A stretch of 64,000 bases of DNA from assembly GCF_022179445.1 (NCBI RefSeq), contig NZ_BPQU01000014.1, forward strand, positions 1 through 64,000, read 5' to 3'. Source of the stretch: Methylobacterium mesophilicum (lineage in GTDB: Bacteria; Pseudomonadota; Alphaproteobacteria; Rhizobiales; Beijerinckiaceae). The notes beneath the pieces are model-generated. The model searched no databases. It worked only from the letters and a program-made list of their open reading frames with translations, and was not told the origin of the DNA. This document shows positions 54,326 to 63,434 of this stretch, piece after piece (within the stretch, counting starts at the first letter, position 1; each line of letters opens with the position of its first letter). Both the position numbers and the translations under genes were made by a program.

Positions 54326-55099
54326 ATGGCGGATAGACCTCGGCCTGCATCTGCCGACACGAGAAATTTACGCGATGTGGTATGGGGTTTTGAAAAGGAT
54401 TACTATCTTAAGGAATATCCGGATGTTGCTATCGGCGGATTTGATCCCATTGAACATTATTTCGAGATCGGCTGGAAGGAGGGCCGCGATCCGTCGGACT
54501 ATTTCAGCACGGCGGGTTATCTTGCGGCGAACCCGGACGTCGCGGCAGCTGAAATCAACCCGCTGCGGCATTTTCTTGACAGTGGTCATGCCGAGGGCCG
54601 GGCTGGATGGCGCAAGCAGCACGCCGAAGAACGGAGCGCGCCTGAGATCATCTGGGGCTTCGATAGAAAGTATTATCTGAGGAATAATCCAGATATTGCC
54701 ATCGGCGGCTTTGATCCCGTTGAACATTATTTCGAGATCGGCTGGAAGGAGGGCCGCGATCCATCCGATTATTTCAGCACGTCGGGCTATCTTGCGACCA
54801 ACGCTGATGTAGCCGCAGCTGAAATCAACCCGCTGCGGCATTTTCTCGACAGCGGCCATGCCGAGGGCCGGGCTGGATGGCGCAAGAAGCAGATCGAAGA
54901 GTGGTGCACGCTAGCCGCGACGGAACTTCACGCCCTTCGCGACCGCATCGGGGCCATTCAGCGCCGCGTGGTAGCCGGCCGCTTTGATGAAGCCGATCTT
55001 GAGCCATTCGACCTCGGAGCGTCAATCCCGCTGACTTCCCGTGCAAAAGGCATCTTCGTTCGCATCGCGGGAATCGCTCACAGTCAATCGTTAGGCTAA
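54326..55099 (+). CDS. repeat-only protein sharing the module of the giant glycosyltransferase
   Basis: 257-residue protein with two near-identical 90-residue repeats. Unit cores: DYYLKEYPDVAIGGFDPIEH, YFEIGWKEGRDPSDYFSTAG, YLAANPDVAAAEINPLRHFL and DSGHAEGRAGWRK. The same pattern (xYLxxNPD...GWxEGRDPxxxFxTxxYLxxxPD) fills the N-terminal half of the 1308-residue enzyme at 37896. No catalytic domain follows here; the last 75 residues are helical (LAATELHALRDRIGAIQRRV). It may be a scaffold or acceptor-binding subunit for the glycosyltransferase encoded 4 bp downstream. ATG 54326 is preferred to ATG 54260, with GGGAG upstream. Confidence 0.78.
   Translation: MADRPRPASADTRNLRDVVWGFEKDYYLKEYPDVAIGGFDPIEHYFEIGWKEGRDPSDYFSTAGYLAANPDVAAAEINPLRHFLDSGHAEGRAGWRKQHAEERSAPEIIWGFDRKYYLRNNPDIAIGGFDPVEHYFEIGWKEGRDPSDYFSTSGYLATNADVAAAEINPLRHFLDSGHAEGRAGWRKKQIEEWCTLAATELHALRDRIGAIQRRVVAGRFDEADLEPFDLGASIPLTSRAKGIFVRIAGIAHSQSLG
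54383..54910. repeat. two tandem 270-bp coding repeats
   Basis: Units start at 54383 and 54653 (TGGGGTTTTGA.. and TGGGGCTTCGA..), period 270 bp. Long stretches are identical between the two. Confidence 0.88.
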
Positions 55100-55103
55100 C
55101 AGA

Positions 55104-58100
55104 ATGCGCATTCTGATTGATCTGCAGGCAGCCCAAACCGAGGCGAGCGGCCGCCGTGGGGTGGGGCGCTATTCTGTTGCGCTAGCCAGAAAGATGGCGG
55201 TAATCGCAGGCAGCACGGAGATTTGGCTTGCCCTCAATGGGCGATACGCCGCGGGGGCGGACCAACTTCGAGCAGAGTTCGAAGATCTCGTTCCCCCGGA
55301 GCGGATCCGGCTGTTCAATGTCCCGGCTCACTCATCGCACGTGCCGGACGGCAATGCCTGGCGGCGGCGAACAGGCGAGCTTCTGCGCGAATCATTCTTC
55401 GCCGATCTCAAACCGGATTTCGTCCTAGTCGGCAGCCTCTTCGAGGGCCTGCTTGAAGACGCGGTAACCTCCGTCAACAGACTGCCACATCCATTTCCCA
55501 CCGGCGTAACGCTGTATGATCTAATTCCGCTCCTAAATCCGGATGCCTATCTCGATCGTAAATTTGTACGGAACTGGTACTTCGAAAAACTCGCGTCGCT
55601 CAAGCGTGCCGATGTACTCTTCGCGATCTCCGAATCAAGCCGCCGCGAAGCGCTTGATCATCTCTCGCTGGCGCCCAGCAGCGTCGTAAATATTTCATGC
55701 GCTGTCGACGAAGTCTTTAAAAAGCGCGAGTTCACGCGCGTCGAAGAGGCGTCGCTGAAAAGAAAATACGGCGTCCGCCGGCAATTCGTCATGTACACGG
55801 GCGGAATCGATTTCCGGAAGAACATCGAAGGCTTACTCGAGGCTTGGGCACTGATCGCCCAACGCTTTCGTCCCAGCCACCAGTTGGCGATCGTGTGTTC
55901 GATCCAGTCGCAGGACCGGGCCCGCCTGGAGGCGTTGGCTTCCGAGTTGGGGCTGCAGGGGGACGACGTAATCTTCACGGGCTATGTTCCCGAGGACGAT
56001 CTGGTCAGCCTCTACAACCTTTGCGATGTTTTCGTGTTTCCCTCGCTTCACGAGGGCTTCGGCTTGCCAGCCCTGGAAGCCATGGCATGTGGGGCACCGA
56101 CAATCGGGGCAGATAACAGCAGCATTGTGGAGGTGATCGGCTTTCGGGACGCAATGTTCGATGCGCGGAGCCCGAGCAGCATCGCTCGTAAGATCGCCGA
56201 AGTTCTGGACGATCAGGGGTTTCGCGAGGCCTTGAAGGCCAACGCGGCTCGGCAGGCTCAGGCGTTCTCCTGGCAAACGACTGCCGAGCGCACCTTGACT
56301 GCGATTCGCCACCAAGTCGCGGAGCGTGCCTCCGGGCGCCCACAGATTTGCAAGCCACTTACGCGGAAGCCTACTCTCGCGTTCGTCTCTCCGATGCCAC
56401 CGCTGGAAACGGGGATTGCCGATTATAGCGCCGAGCTACTGCCAGAGCTCGACCGCTTCTATGATATCGAGATCGTGACCGATCAGGCGGAACTCTCCGA
56501 CTCCTTTGCGGAAGCTAACTATCGGCAGACAACAATAGAAGACTTTCGGAAAAACCCCAATCGATTCGACCGAATCTTATACCAGTTCGGAAATTCCGAT
56601 TTCCACACCCACATGTTCGATTTGGTACGTCAGCATCCCGGCGTGGTAGTTCTTCATGATTTTTATTTGAGCGGGGTTCAGGCTTGGCGGGAGCATCATC
56701 ATAGGGAACAGCGCCATTTCACGCGGTCGCTGGTTCGGAGCCACGGCTATCGCGCCTTGATCGATCACCTGGAGGGCGAGCCTGACGACGCAATCTGGAG
56801 GTACCCGGTCAATCACGACGTTTTGGAAGCCGCAATGGGGGTCATCGTCCATTCGGCGTTCAACGATCAGGGAGTGCGCGCCTCCGGCCTAGAACCCGAC
56901 GCCGTGGCTTGTATCCCTCATCTGCGCGCTGTTGCGCATCCAAACCGAGCGGCAGCCCGCGAGCGCCTCGGGATTGCTGACGGAGAGAGACTTCTGTGTA
57001 CGTTTGGAAGTATCGGGAAACACAAGAACAGCCTTCGGCTGCTCGAAGCCTTCGCAGAGTTTAGCCGAGAAAATCTCGCGAAGACTAAGCTGGTGTTCGT
57101 CGGGCAAGGCGCTTCCGGTTCCTATGGGGCGGGGTTCGACCGGGCTCTCGCTCTTAGCTGCCTGGCCGAGAAGGTTGAAGTTACCGGTTACGTCGATAAG
57201 CTGACCTATCAAACCTACCTTGCTGCAGCAGACACAGCGATCCAGCTTCGGGCCTTCACGCGGGGCGAGACATCCGGAGCAGTTCTCGACTGCTTGGCGC
57301 ACGGGATCCCGACGATCGTCAACGCGCACGGACCTATGGCCGAGATCGGTGAGGATGCAGTCGTGAAGCTGTCTGAGGACCCAAGCGTCTCGGAAATTAC
57401 GGGCGCCTTGCGTGCGTTGCTCACTCAAGAAGTGGAGCGCAAGAGGCTATCTCGTGGCGCGATCACATTGATCCGAGACACGCATTCGCCTCGGCGCGTC
57501 GGAGAGCTCTACTGGCAAGCCATTGAGACATTCAGCTCGGCCGGAACCGTGGCGCGATGCCATCAGATGATGTCGATGGCTGTGCAAGACAGGAACTTTG
57601 CTCAGGCAACGGCAGCCGATATAGCTAATGTTAGCAAATGTATCGACTTAAACCTGCCTCTGCGCAGAGCAGGTGCACTGTACATCGATGTATCGGAGCT
57701 TGTGGTCCGTGATTGGCATTCAGGCATCCAGCGCGTCGTAAAAGGCATCTTGCCTGAGCTACTGCAAAATCCCCCGCTGGGCCTTCGCGTCGAACCGGTC
57801 TATGCACACTGTGATGCAAATGGTGCGGTCTATCGCTCTGCTCGAAGGTTTACTTCGCGTTTCCTCGGCCTTGCTGACGACCAATGGGAAGACGAGGTGA
57901 TCGAACCTGTGAACGGCGATATTTTCATCGGGCTCGACCTCGCGCCGATACTTGTTCCGAAGATGTTTGACGAAGGTGTCTATATGACTTGGCGCGCCCG
58001 CGGCGTGCGCATCCATTTCGTCGTCTACGACCTGATTCCCGTCCTGCGGCCGGAATTTTTCGCGCCTGGCGCTGCCGATGACTTTTCCCGGTGGCTCAAG

Positions 58101-58883
58101 GCGATCGCGCAGGTATCGGACAGCATCGCTTGCATTTCGCGTGCGGTGTCAAACGAATTCAAAAACTATCTATTAGCTTCCTCGGCGGAATATCGCGAAG
58201 GATTGAAAATTGATTGGTTTCACCTCGGCAACGAGGTCCGTGACCCTGACGTGGCATCTATGGACTCGCACGTTTCGACGCCGACGCGGCCTGACCTGGC
58301 GGGCAAATCCTATGTCCTGATGGTTGGGACGTTGGAGCCCCGCAAGGGACATATGCAGATTATCGATGCTTTCGAGGCTCTCTGGAACCAGGGAAGCAAC
58401 ATCTGCCTCGTGATGGTAGGCCGGCAGGGCTGGCTTGTCGATGAGCTCGTTGCGAAGATCGACGCTCATCCGTTCTTAGGCAAGTGCTTGTTCTGGTACT
58501 CGGACGCTGATGATGTCGCGCTTGAGAGCTTCTATAACCAATCCGCCGGCCTGATCGCAGCATCGTATGCCGAAGGCTACGGGCTTCCGCTTATCGAGGC
58601 CGCCAAACGAGGAGTTCCGATCTTCGCGCGTGACATCGCGGTTTTCCGTGAAGTGGCGGGCGTGCACGCAGCCTATTTCGATGAGTCTGGGAGCACTCTT
58701 GTTGAGGACCTCAGGGTTTGGCTTGAAGAGCTGAGTGCCAACAACGCGCCATCTCCGGTCGGTATCTCGATATTGACATGGGCTCAAAGTTCCGAGCAAC
58801 TGCTGAAGACAGTTTTTGGATGCAGATTAGACAATTCGCATACAACTATGAACGAAGCTTCGGCTTATAGAGCCGAATCGTAG
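55104..58883 (+). CDS. three-domain glycosyltransferase (GT4 x3)
   Basis: 1259-residue enzyme with three consecutive GT-B glycosyltransferase units. Unit 1 (about 1-410): MRILIDLQAAQTEASGRRGV start, VMYTGGIDFRKNIEGLLEAW, and FPSLHEGFGLPALEAMACGA with the catalytic E-x7-E. Unit 2 (about 420-800): LAFVSPMPPLETGIADYSAE, LLCTFGSIGKHKNSLRLLEA, and a weaker donor region TRGETSGAVLDCLAHGIPTI. Unit 3 (about 860-1240): DVSELVVRDWHSGIQRVVKG, VLMVGTLEPRKGHMQIIDAF, and ASYAEGYGLPLIEAAKRGVP. Multi-GT4 proteins of this kind build homopolymers such as mannans or rhamnans in ABC-exported O-antigen systems. Starts 4 bp after the repeat protein. Confidence 0.9.
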   Translation: MRILIDLQAAQTEASGRRGVGRYSVALARKMAVIAGSTEIWLALNGRYAAGADQLRAEFEDLVPPERIRLFNVPAHSSHVPDGNAWRRRTGELLRESFFADLKPDFVLVGSLFEGLLEDAVTSVNRLPHPFPTGVTLYDLIPLLNPDAYLDRKFVRNWYFEKLASLKRADVLFAISESSRREALDHLSLAPSSVVNISCAVDEVFKKREFTRVEEASLKRKYGVRRQFVMYTGGIDFRKNIEGLLEAWALIAQRFRPSHQLAIVCSIQSQDRARLEALASELGLQGDDVIFTGYVPEDDLVSLYNLCDVFVFPSLHEGFGLPALEAMACGAPTIGADNSSIVEVIGFRDAMFDARSPSSIARKIAEVLDDQGFREALKANAARQAQAFSWQTTAERTLTAIRHQVAERASGRPQICKPLTRKPTLAFVSPMPPLETGIADYSAELLPELDRFYDIEIVTDQAELSDSFAEANYRQTTIEDFRKNPNRFDRILYQFGNSDFHTHMFDLVRQHPGVVVLHDFYLSGVQAWREHHHREQRHFTRSLVRSHGYRALIDHLEGEPDDAIWRYPVNHDVLEAAMGVIVHSAFNDQGVRASGLEPDAVACIPHLRAVAHPNRAAARERLGIADGERLLCTFGSIGKHKNSLRLLEAFAEFSRENLAKTKLVFVGQGASGSYGAGFDRALALSCLAEKVEVTGYVDKLTYQTYLAAADTAIQLRAFTRGETSGAVLDCLAHGIPTIVNAHGPMAEIGEDAVVKLSEDPSVSEITGALRALLTQEVERKRLSRGAITLIRDTHSPRRVGELYWQAIETFSSAGTVARCHQMMSMAVQDRNFAQATAADIANVSKCIDLNLPLRRAGALYIDVSELVVRDWHSGIQRVVKGILPELLQNPPLGLRVEPVYAHCDANGAVYRSARRFTSRFLGLADDQWEDEVIEPVNGDIFIGLDLAPILVPKMFDEGVYMTWRARGVRIHFVVYDLIPVLRPEFFAPGAADDFSRWLKAIAQVSDSIACISRAVSNEFKNYLLASSAEYREGLKIDWFHLGNEVRDPDVASMDSHVSTPTRPDLAGKSYVLMVGTLEPRKGHMQIIDAFEALWNQGSNICLVMVGRQGWLVDELVAKIDAHPFLGKCLFWYSDADDVALESFYNQSAGLIAASYAEGYGLPLIEAAKRGVPIFARDIAVFREVAGVHAAYFDESGSTLVEDLRVWLEELSANNAPSPVGISILTWAQSSEQLLKTVFGCRLDNSHTTMNEASAYRAES

Positions 58884-59196
58884 GGGCCTTCTCTCGAGGG
58901 CCAAGAGATAGTTGTCGTCCTGGCCGAGGATGAGGCCGGCGAGGCCGTGTCGGATTGCAGCCGGCGCGCGGGTGGGAGGCTCTAGTCATCACGGCTGTGG
59001 GCGATTACTCCGCGCTCAGACCGGGCATGGTCTCAGCCGAACGATTGCGGGCTACTCGGTAACACCAGCGCTCAAAACGGTGTTCTGAAGACACTGTTTA
59101 CCGACCGCCGCTCACTGCTCGTCCGAGCGTCAGAACAGGGCGCCATCGCTGCTTTCGAGTCGCGAGGTACTTACCCACGGCCACGACGGCGGCGTT
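58884..59196. other. intergenic next to IS66 debris
   Basis: About 310 bp after the three-domain glycosyltransferase gene. Probably includes the outer end of an IS66 element (sequence around 59150-59196), but I cannot define its inverted repeat. Confidence 0.35.
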
Positions 59197-59515
59197 TTAG
59201 GCGCTGACGTTTGTGAAGATGGTGGCGAACGGGCTGGTACCGCCCAGGCGGGCAGTATCGACGACGGTGTGGATGGCGGCCTCGCCCTCAGCGGCCCACA
59301 TCGCGCGGTAGCCGTTGGTGACTTTCTGCTGCACGGCGGCCGGATGCAGCAGCCGTTCTGAACCGTTGTTGGTCGGCGCGACCTGGCCAGGATAGACGAG
59401 GAACACCAGGAGCTGATCGCGCGCGCGGCTGATCTTGGCCTGTAGGTCGCGGGTCAGATCACGGCGGCTCGACGTGGCCAGGGTAAGCATCCGGCCTCGG
59501 CCGCATGGCTGTGAT
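59197..59515 (-). mobile_element. IS66 element B: C-terminal piece of TnpC
   Basis: Minus-strand frame: RDLTRDLQAKISRARDQLLV, FLVYPGQVAPTNNGSERLLH, PAAVQQKVTNGYRAMWAAEG and AIHTVVDTARLGGTSPFATI, the standard C-terminus of IS66 TnpC. Its N-terminal half appears only after 1.2 kb, at 60770-61440, so a second IS66 seems to split it. Confidence 0.78.
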
Positions 59516-59530
59516 CGAGATAGGTAGGAC

Positions 59531-60680
59531 GCGTCAGGCGGGATTGGCGATGGGCTGATCACCGGTTGGTTGTTGCCAGTTCCAGTGCAGCAGGGTATCG
59601 AGGTCGCGGGCGGGGTGGTCGTTGATGCGCGCGAGCACATCGGCAGCCAAGCCTGCGGATCGGCGCCATTGAGGCAGGCGGTCTGGATCAGCGTGTACAT
59701 CACCGCGGCGCGCTCGCCGCCGCGCACCGACCCGGCAAACAGCCACGCTTTCCTTCCCAGCGCGGTGCCGCGCAGGGCCCGTTCCGCGGTGTTGTTGGTC
59801 AGGCAGATCCGCCCGTCGGGGACGACGTGCTCGAAGGCCGGCCAGCGCTTGAGCATGTAATCCGTCGCTTTGGCTACGTCGGCATGGCGCAAGAGCCTGG
59901 CCCGCTCGGCCCGCATCCAGGCCTCCAGCTCGGTTACGCGCGGGTCGAGGCGCTCGCACCGGACCATGAGATGGGCGGCAGCGTCGAGGTCATTGATCTC
60001 CCGCTCGACGGCAAAGATCGCGTCGATGCGCTGGGCTGGTACCAGTGCGAGCGCGGCCAGCGCCGGCAACCAGCTACGCGCCCTGGCGGCGGCGTCGGCG
60101 AGCACAAAGAATCTGCTGAGCGCATGTGCCCAGCACGCCGCCTCGACGAGCGGTCCGGGACGGCGCGCGGTGTCGTAGAGCCGGTTGAACGCGGCGAAGG
60201 CGTCGGCCTGCAGCACGCCCGAGAAGCCATCGAGATGGCGCTCGGGATGCTCGCCCATGCGATCGGGCGAGAACTGGAACAGCGCCGCCGGCGGGTCGCG
60301 GCTGCCGAATAGCAGGTCATCGCGCACGTACACCCACGCTCCCCGGTCAGCACGTCGAGGACGCGGGCGAGCGCTGCGGAATCCACGCCGGCATCAACGA
60401 CGACGCGCTGGCCTTTGCCCAGCACGATCACCATCCGACCCGAAGCGGTCGACATCGGCGTGCAGCCGCCGCGTTCCGATGTGGCCTCCGGCTCGGGCAC
60501 AACCACTCCCGGCACGAAGGCCGGCTCTTCCGCCGCCACCGACCGGCTCGCCGCGAAGGCGCGCCGCCAGATCAGGAGCAGCGAGCGCGAGATCCCGTGC
60601 CGGAACGCTGTGGCCGACACCAGACGCGGCCCCTGCAGGCTCTCAAGTACGATGCGGAGCTTATCGTCTCCGACCAGCGC
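59531..60680 (-). mobile_element. IS66 element A: TnpA end joined to TnpC C-terminal half
   Basis: From the right: TnpA-like HGISRSLLLIWRRAFAASRS, PAFVPGVVVPEPEATSERGG and GRMVIVLGKGQRVVVDAGVD. It then passes directly into TnpC (VRDDLLFGSRDPPAALFQFS; DGFSGVLQADAFAAFNRLYD; VEAACWAHALSRFFVLADAA; ICLTNNTAERALRGTALGRK) with TnpB and the TnpC N-terminus deleted. A late frameshift leads to the proper end RINDHPARDLDTLLHWNWQQ. Inactive, apparently inserted within element B. Confidence 0.78.
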
Positions 60681-60769
60681 CGACTACGACTGGTCTGAAC
60701 GATCTAAAGGCGCCGAACGCGCCGCGCACTGTACGTATGGCGGTCCATACGCACTTTTCTCAACGGCTA

Positions 60770-61440
60770 GCGACACACCCCACAAGGCGGCCCTCGGCGT
60801 AGGGATACGCAGGCGACGACCTCAGCCCGGCGCAGGGCTGCGATGGTGGCGTCACGCCCAGAATGGAAGCAGCTTTGCGCGGCGGAGCAGGTCAACGGCC
60901 CGCCCTGGCTAAATGTCGGGCCAAACAAGTTGGTGAGCGCCGCCTGCAGCCGTTCGTAGGACAGCGCCTGAAAAATCTCGAGGTACGTCGCTACCGCATG
61001 CAGCCCAGGACCGAACGGGGTGCCGCGCGCCACCTCGAGCACTGGCGCGATCATGCGCGTCCCGCAGGTCGGACAACAAATGGCGAGGCGCTGGGGCTGC
61101 GTCACGATCAGCGCCACAGCGGGCAACTCGATCTGCTCGGAGACGCCAAAGATCTATGCCGAATGTGGGACGTGTAGGCGGCCACCGCAGCATACGCACG
61201 TCTTGGACGATGCTCGATGAGGGTATCCGGATCGTCGCACATCACCCGGCTGTGACCCTCGTGACTGGGCTTGGCGCCGCCGGGCTTGGACTGCGCGCGC
61301 TGCTCCTTGCGATCGGTTGCGGGCGGCTTGGTTGACGTGCGCGACATCTTCTCTGGCCGCAACATCAGCTCGATCAGCTCCTCGCGGCTCAACCGTTCCG
61401 GTTCGCTGCGGCCCAGCTCACGAGAGAGTCAGCGAAATCC
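60770..61440 (-). mobile_element. IS66 element B: N-terminal piece of TnpC
   Basis: Minus-strand pieces: SREELIELMLRPEKMSRTST, KPPATDRKEQRAQSKPGGAK and PSHEGHSRVMCDDPDTLIEH (helical and zinc-binding N-terminus), then after frameshifts AICCPTCGTRMIAPVLEVAR, GTPFGPGLHAVATYLEIFQA and LSYERLQAALTNLFG. It breaks off after AALRRAEVVA, where element A begins on the left. Confidence 0.78.
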
Positions 61441-61832
61441 GACCCGCGCAAGGGCCTGGGTAATTACGATGCGGGCAGCTGGCGTGATTTACAAAACTGC
61501 AAACGCGGTAAAAGTTTGGTTCAATTCGAGTTTTAAAGCAACGACCCGTCGGGGCTGCTCTTGCTGATCTGTATCAGTTATGAGTCAGGCGATCACAGCT
61601 GCGGCGATGCGCTCACGTAAGCCCACGGACAACGGCGACGGTAATGACCTCATCCTCGCCTACAAACACCGCAGCCACCAATTTTTCGCAAGGGCAGTAA
61701 AACTAATCTTTGGGCGCTTAATCTCCTTGGTGCGAGGGTTCGGACGGGCGGTCTCATCACCCTGGATCACTCAGGCGCTTACGGGGGGCGACTTAATCAG
61801 ACGTGAACCGATAGTTCACAACCGGCAGTATT
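61441..61832. other. intergenic, no gene recognised
   Basis: About 390 bp between IS66 debris and a methyltransferase-like gene. Short broken frames only. Confidence 0.3.
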
Positions 61833-62576
61833 TTAGATTCTAAAGTACAGAGAATGGTCGAAGCCATTCAAAATTTTGCCTGCATCAATAATTTTTAGGT
61901 TGCAATAAAATTCCTCAATGTTTTCCAAGGAATTAGGAATCGCGGCAAATTCTGAGACTATATCAAGATATCTATCTTCAAGAACGGATGATGTAGGATC
62001 TAGATTGGTAACACAAACTAGTCCAGTTGGAGCAGCGTTAGTGCAAATGACGTTGAGGTCCGGCCGGTATTTATGTAAAATTGGAACGATTTTCCATACG
62101 TCCCCAGTCCAGGCCCCGCGGAATGACGTACTTTCGCTCGCAATCACAGCTTCTTTTTCGTCTCGCAATGTCATTTCAGCTGAAAGCGGAAGACAATCAT
62201 GCATCGCAATCAAACCTTCCGGTCGTGACAAAGCCTCGGTATTGTAGAAATCTCTCAGTAAAAATTCAAACAGATGAAGACCGTCTAGAAAAGCGAGATC
62301 TATTTTTCTCATCAGATTGCATGTTGTGTAATCAGACTGAAAAAACGAGTCGCTCGTGCCGCAATGCATATAGACAGTATCTTTGCCATTTGTAATATTG
62401 GAATTGATTCTGAATGCAGGATCGACAGCGATGGCATGACTCGCGCGTATTCCTGAGAAGTGTTTGCCCTCCTGCACCCCGATTTCCAGATACGTGCTGC
62501 TCTCCCTCATTTTGCTCAAACTGGACATGAACTCTCTGTAGCCGAGCCCGTCATGAGATGTTGGGATGAGAGTCAT
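61833..62576 (-). CDS. class I SAM-dependent methyltransferase-like protein
   Basis: 247-residue soluble protein. STYLEIGVQEGKHFSGI (about residues 27-43) is the AdoMet motif I (E/D-x-G-x-x-x-G form), VDPAF comes next as motif II, and IDLAFLDGLHLFEFLLRDFY near 91-110 matches the D-G-x-H motif of Methyltransf_24 proteins, which act on sugars or amino acids in surface-glycan loci. The segment GLIAMHDCLPLSAEM fits the following conserved H-D. It is AT-rich and surrounded by IS fragments, suggesting transfer. Substrate unknown. Confidence 0.75.
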   Translation of the reverse strand: MTLIPTSHDGLGYREFMSSLSKMRESSTYLEIGVQEGKHFSGIRASHAIAVDPAFRINSNITNGKDTVYMHCGTSDSFFQSDYTTCNLMRKIDLAFLDGLHLFEFLLRDFYNTEALSRPEGLIAMHDCLPLSAEMTLRDEKEAVIASESTSFRGAWTGDVWKIVPILHKYRPDLNVICTNAAPTGLVCVTNLDPTSSVLEDRYLDIVSEFAAIPNSLENIEEFYCNLKIIDAGKILNGFDHSLYFRI

Positions 62577-62650
62577 TGTGCTGCCCCTTTTTGCATGAAG
62601 ATTTGAGACTGCTTAAATTTCGTCCGACCGGATCCATCAAGCTCGCGTCT

Positions 62651-62800
62651 TTGTGAGAGCTGGAGCTGCTTGAGCGGCTCGACTTCGAGCGCACCGCCGT
62701 GCTGATCGCGCGCAACCTGGCTGTCGCTATGCACGCCATGTTGACGTCCGGCCAATCCTACCGCGCGGAGGCTACCATCGCCCGACCTCGGAATATTTAA
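62651..62800 (+). mobile_element. IS110-family transposase, C-terminal remnant
   Basis: Plus-strand frame ELLERLDFERTAVLIARNLA, VAMHAMLTSGQSYRAEATIA ending in TAA resembles the C-terminal tail of IS110 transposases. Nothing else of the element is visible here. Confidence 0.45.
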
Positions 62801-62858
62801 GCTTGTCGCGCGTTCAAGCGTCGAGGCCTCCTTGCCAGGACTAGGCCAACTATTTCGC

Positions 62859-63125
62859 CTAGGCTGTTGCATCTTTAGAGCCCGGCCGGTCTATCGAGCG
62901 CGCTTCCCACAACGGAAGGTTCTCCAGCGATACCCCATCATGCGGCGGCATAAGCGCCGCGAAGCCGACCGTGTTCCCCGCAAACGACACCCCAACGGCC
63001 CCAGAAGGATTTGCTTTATGCGAGGCGATTAGGCTGCAGGCTGTATCCGGATCGATCGCGGCTAAATGCACTTTGCGGCCAATCCTCAACTTGGTTTTTT
63101 GCCATCCTTCGAGAGCAACTGACAA
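62859..63125 (-). CDS. possible small hypothetical protein or gene fragment
   Basis: 88-codon frame from a TTG codon, with protein-like stretches LRIGRKVHLAAIDPDTACSL and SGAVGVSFAGNTVGFAALMP. No start signal is convincing and no family is recognised. It may be the 3' end of a decayed gene; a neighbouring frame at 63169-63417 could be part of the same relic. Confidence 0.3.
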   Translation of the reverse strand: MSVALEGWQKTKLRIGRKVHLAAIDPDTACSLIASHKANPSGAVGVSFAGNTVGFAALMPPHDGVSLENLPLWEARSIDRPGSKDATA

Positions 63126-63168
63126 CTTCCTTAGAAAGAATGTACCGACTCGTTGCTAGCGCTCTGCC

Positions 63169-63417
63169 TCACTCGTCCGGGGATCGGGCGGTGCCAAAAG
63201 TTGCTCGAGTAATGAAACGTGCGGCGCCAAAGTACCTTAGCACAATCCACTTCTCAACGCGAACTCCCGTCTGGATCATCCTCTCTGCCGTCGCGCCCGT
63301 CTGCGGAAACCCCTCTGACCGCATATCATTCCACCGCGCTAGACCGGCCGTTTCTCCAGAAACACAACGATATATCTTTCCTGACTTCGTGTCCTGGGCG
63401 GAGACGTGCCGGAACAT
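63169..63417 (-). CDS. possible small hypothetical protein or gene fragment
   Basis: 82-codon frame with ATG 63417, lacking a ribosome site. Composition (IYRCVSGETAGLARWNDMRS; RVEKWIVLRYFGAARFITRA) is compatible with real protein but matches no family I know. It follows the GT90-like gene by 17 bp. Confidence 0.3.
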   Translation of the reverse strand: MFRHVSAQDTKSGKIYRCVSGETAGLARWNDMRSEGFPQTGATAERMIQTGVRVEKWIVLRYFGAARFITRATFGTARSPDE

Positions 63418-63434
63418 TAATTGTTGTTATCCGT

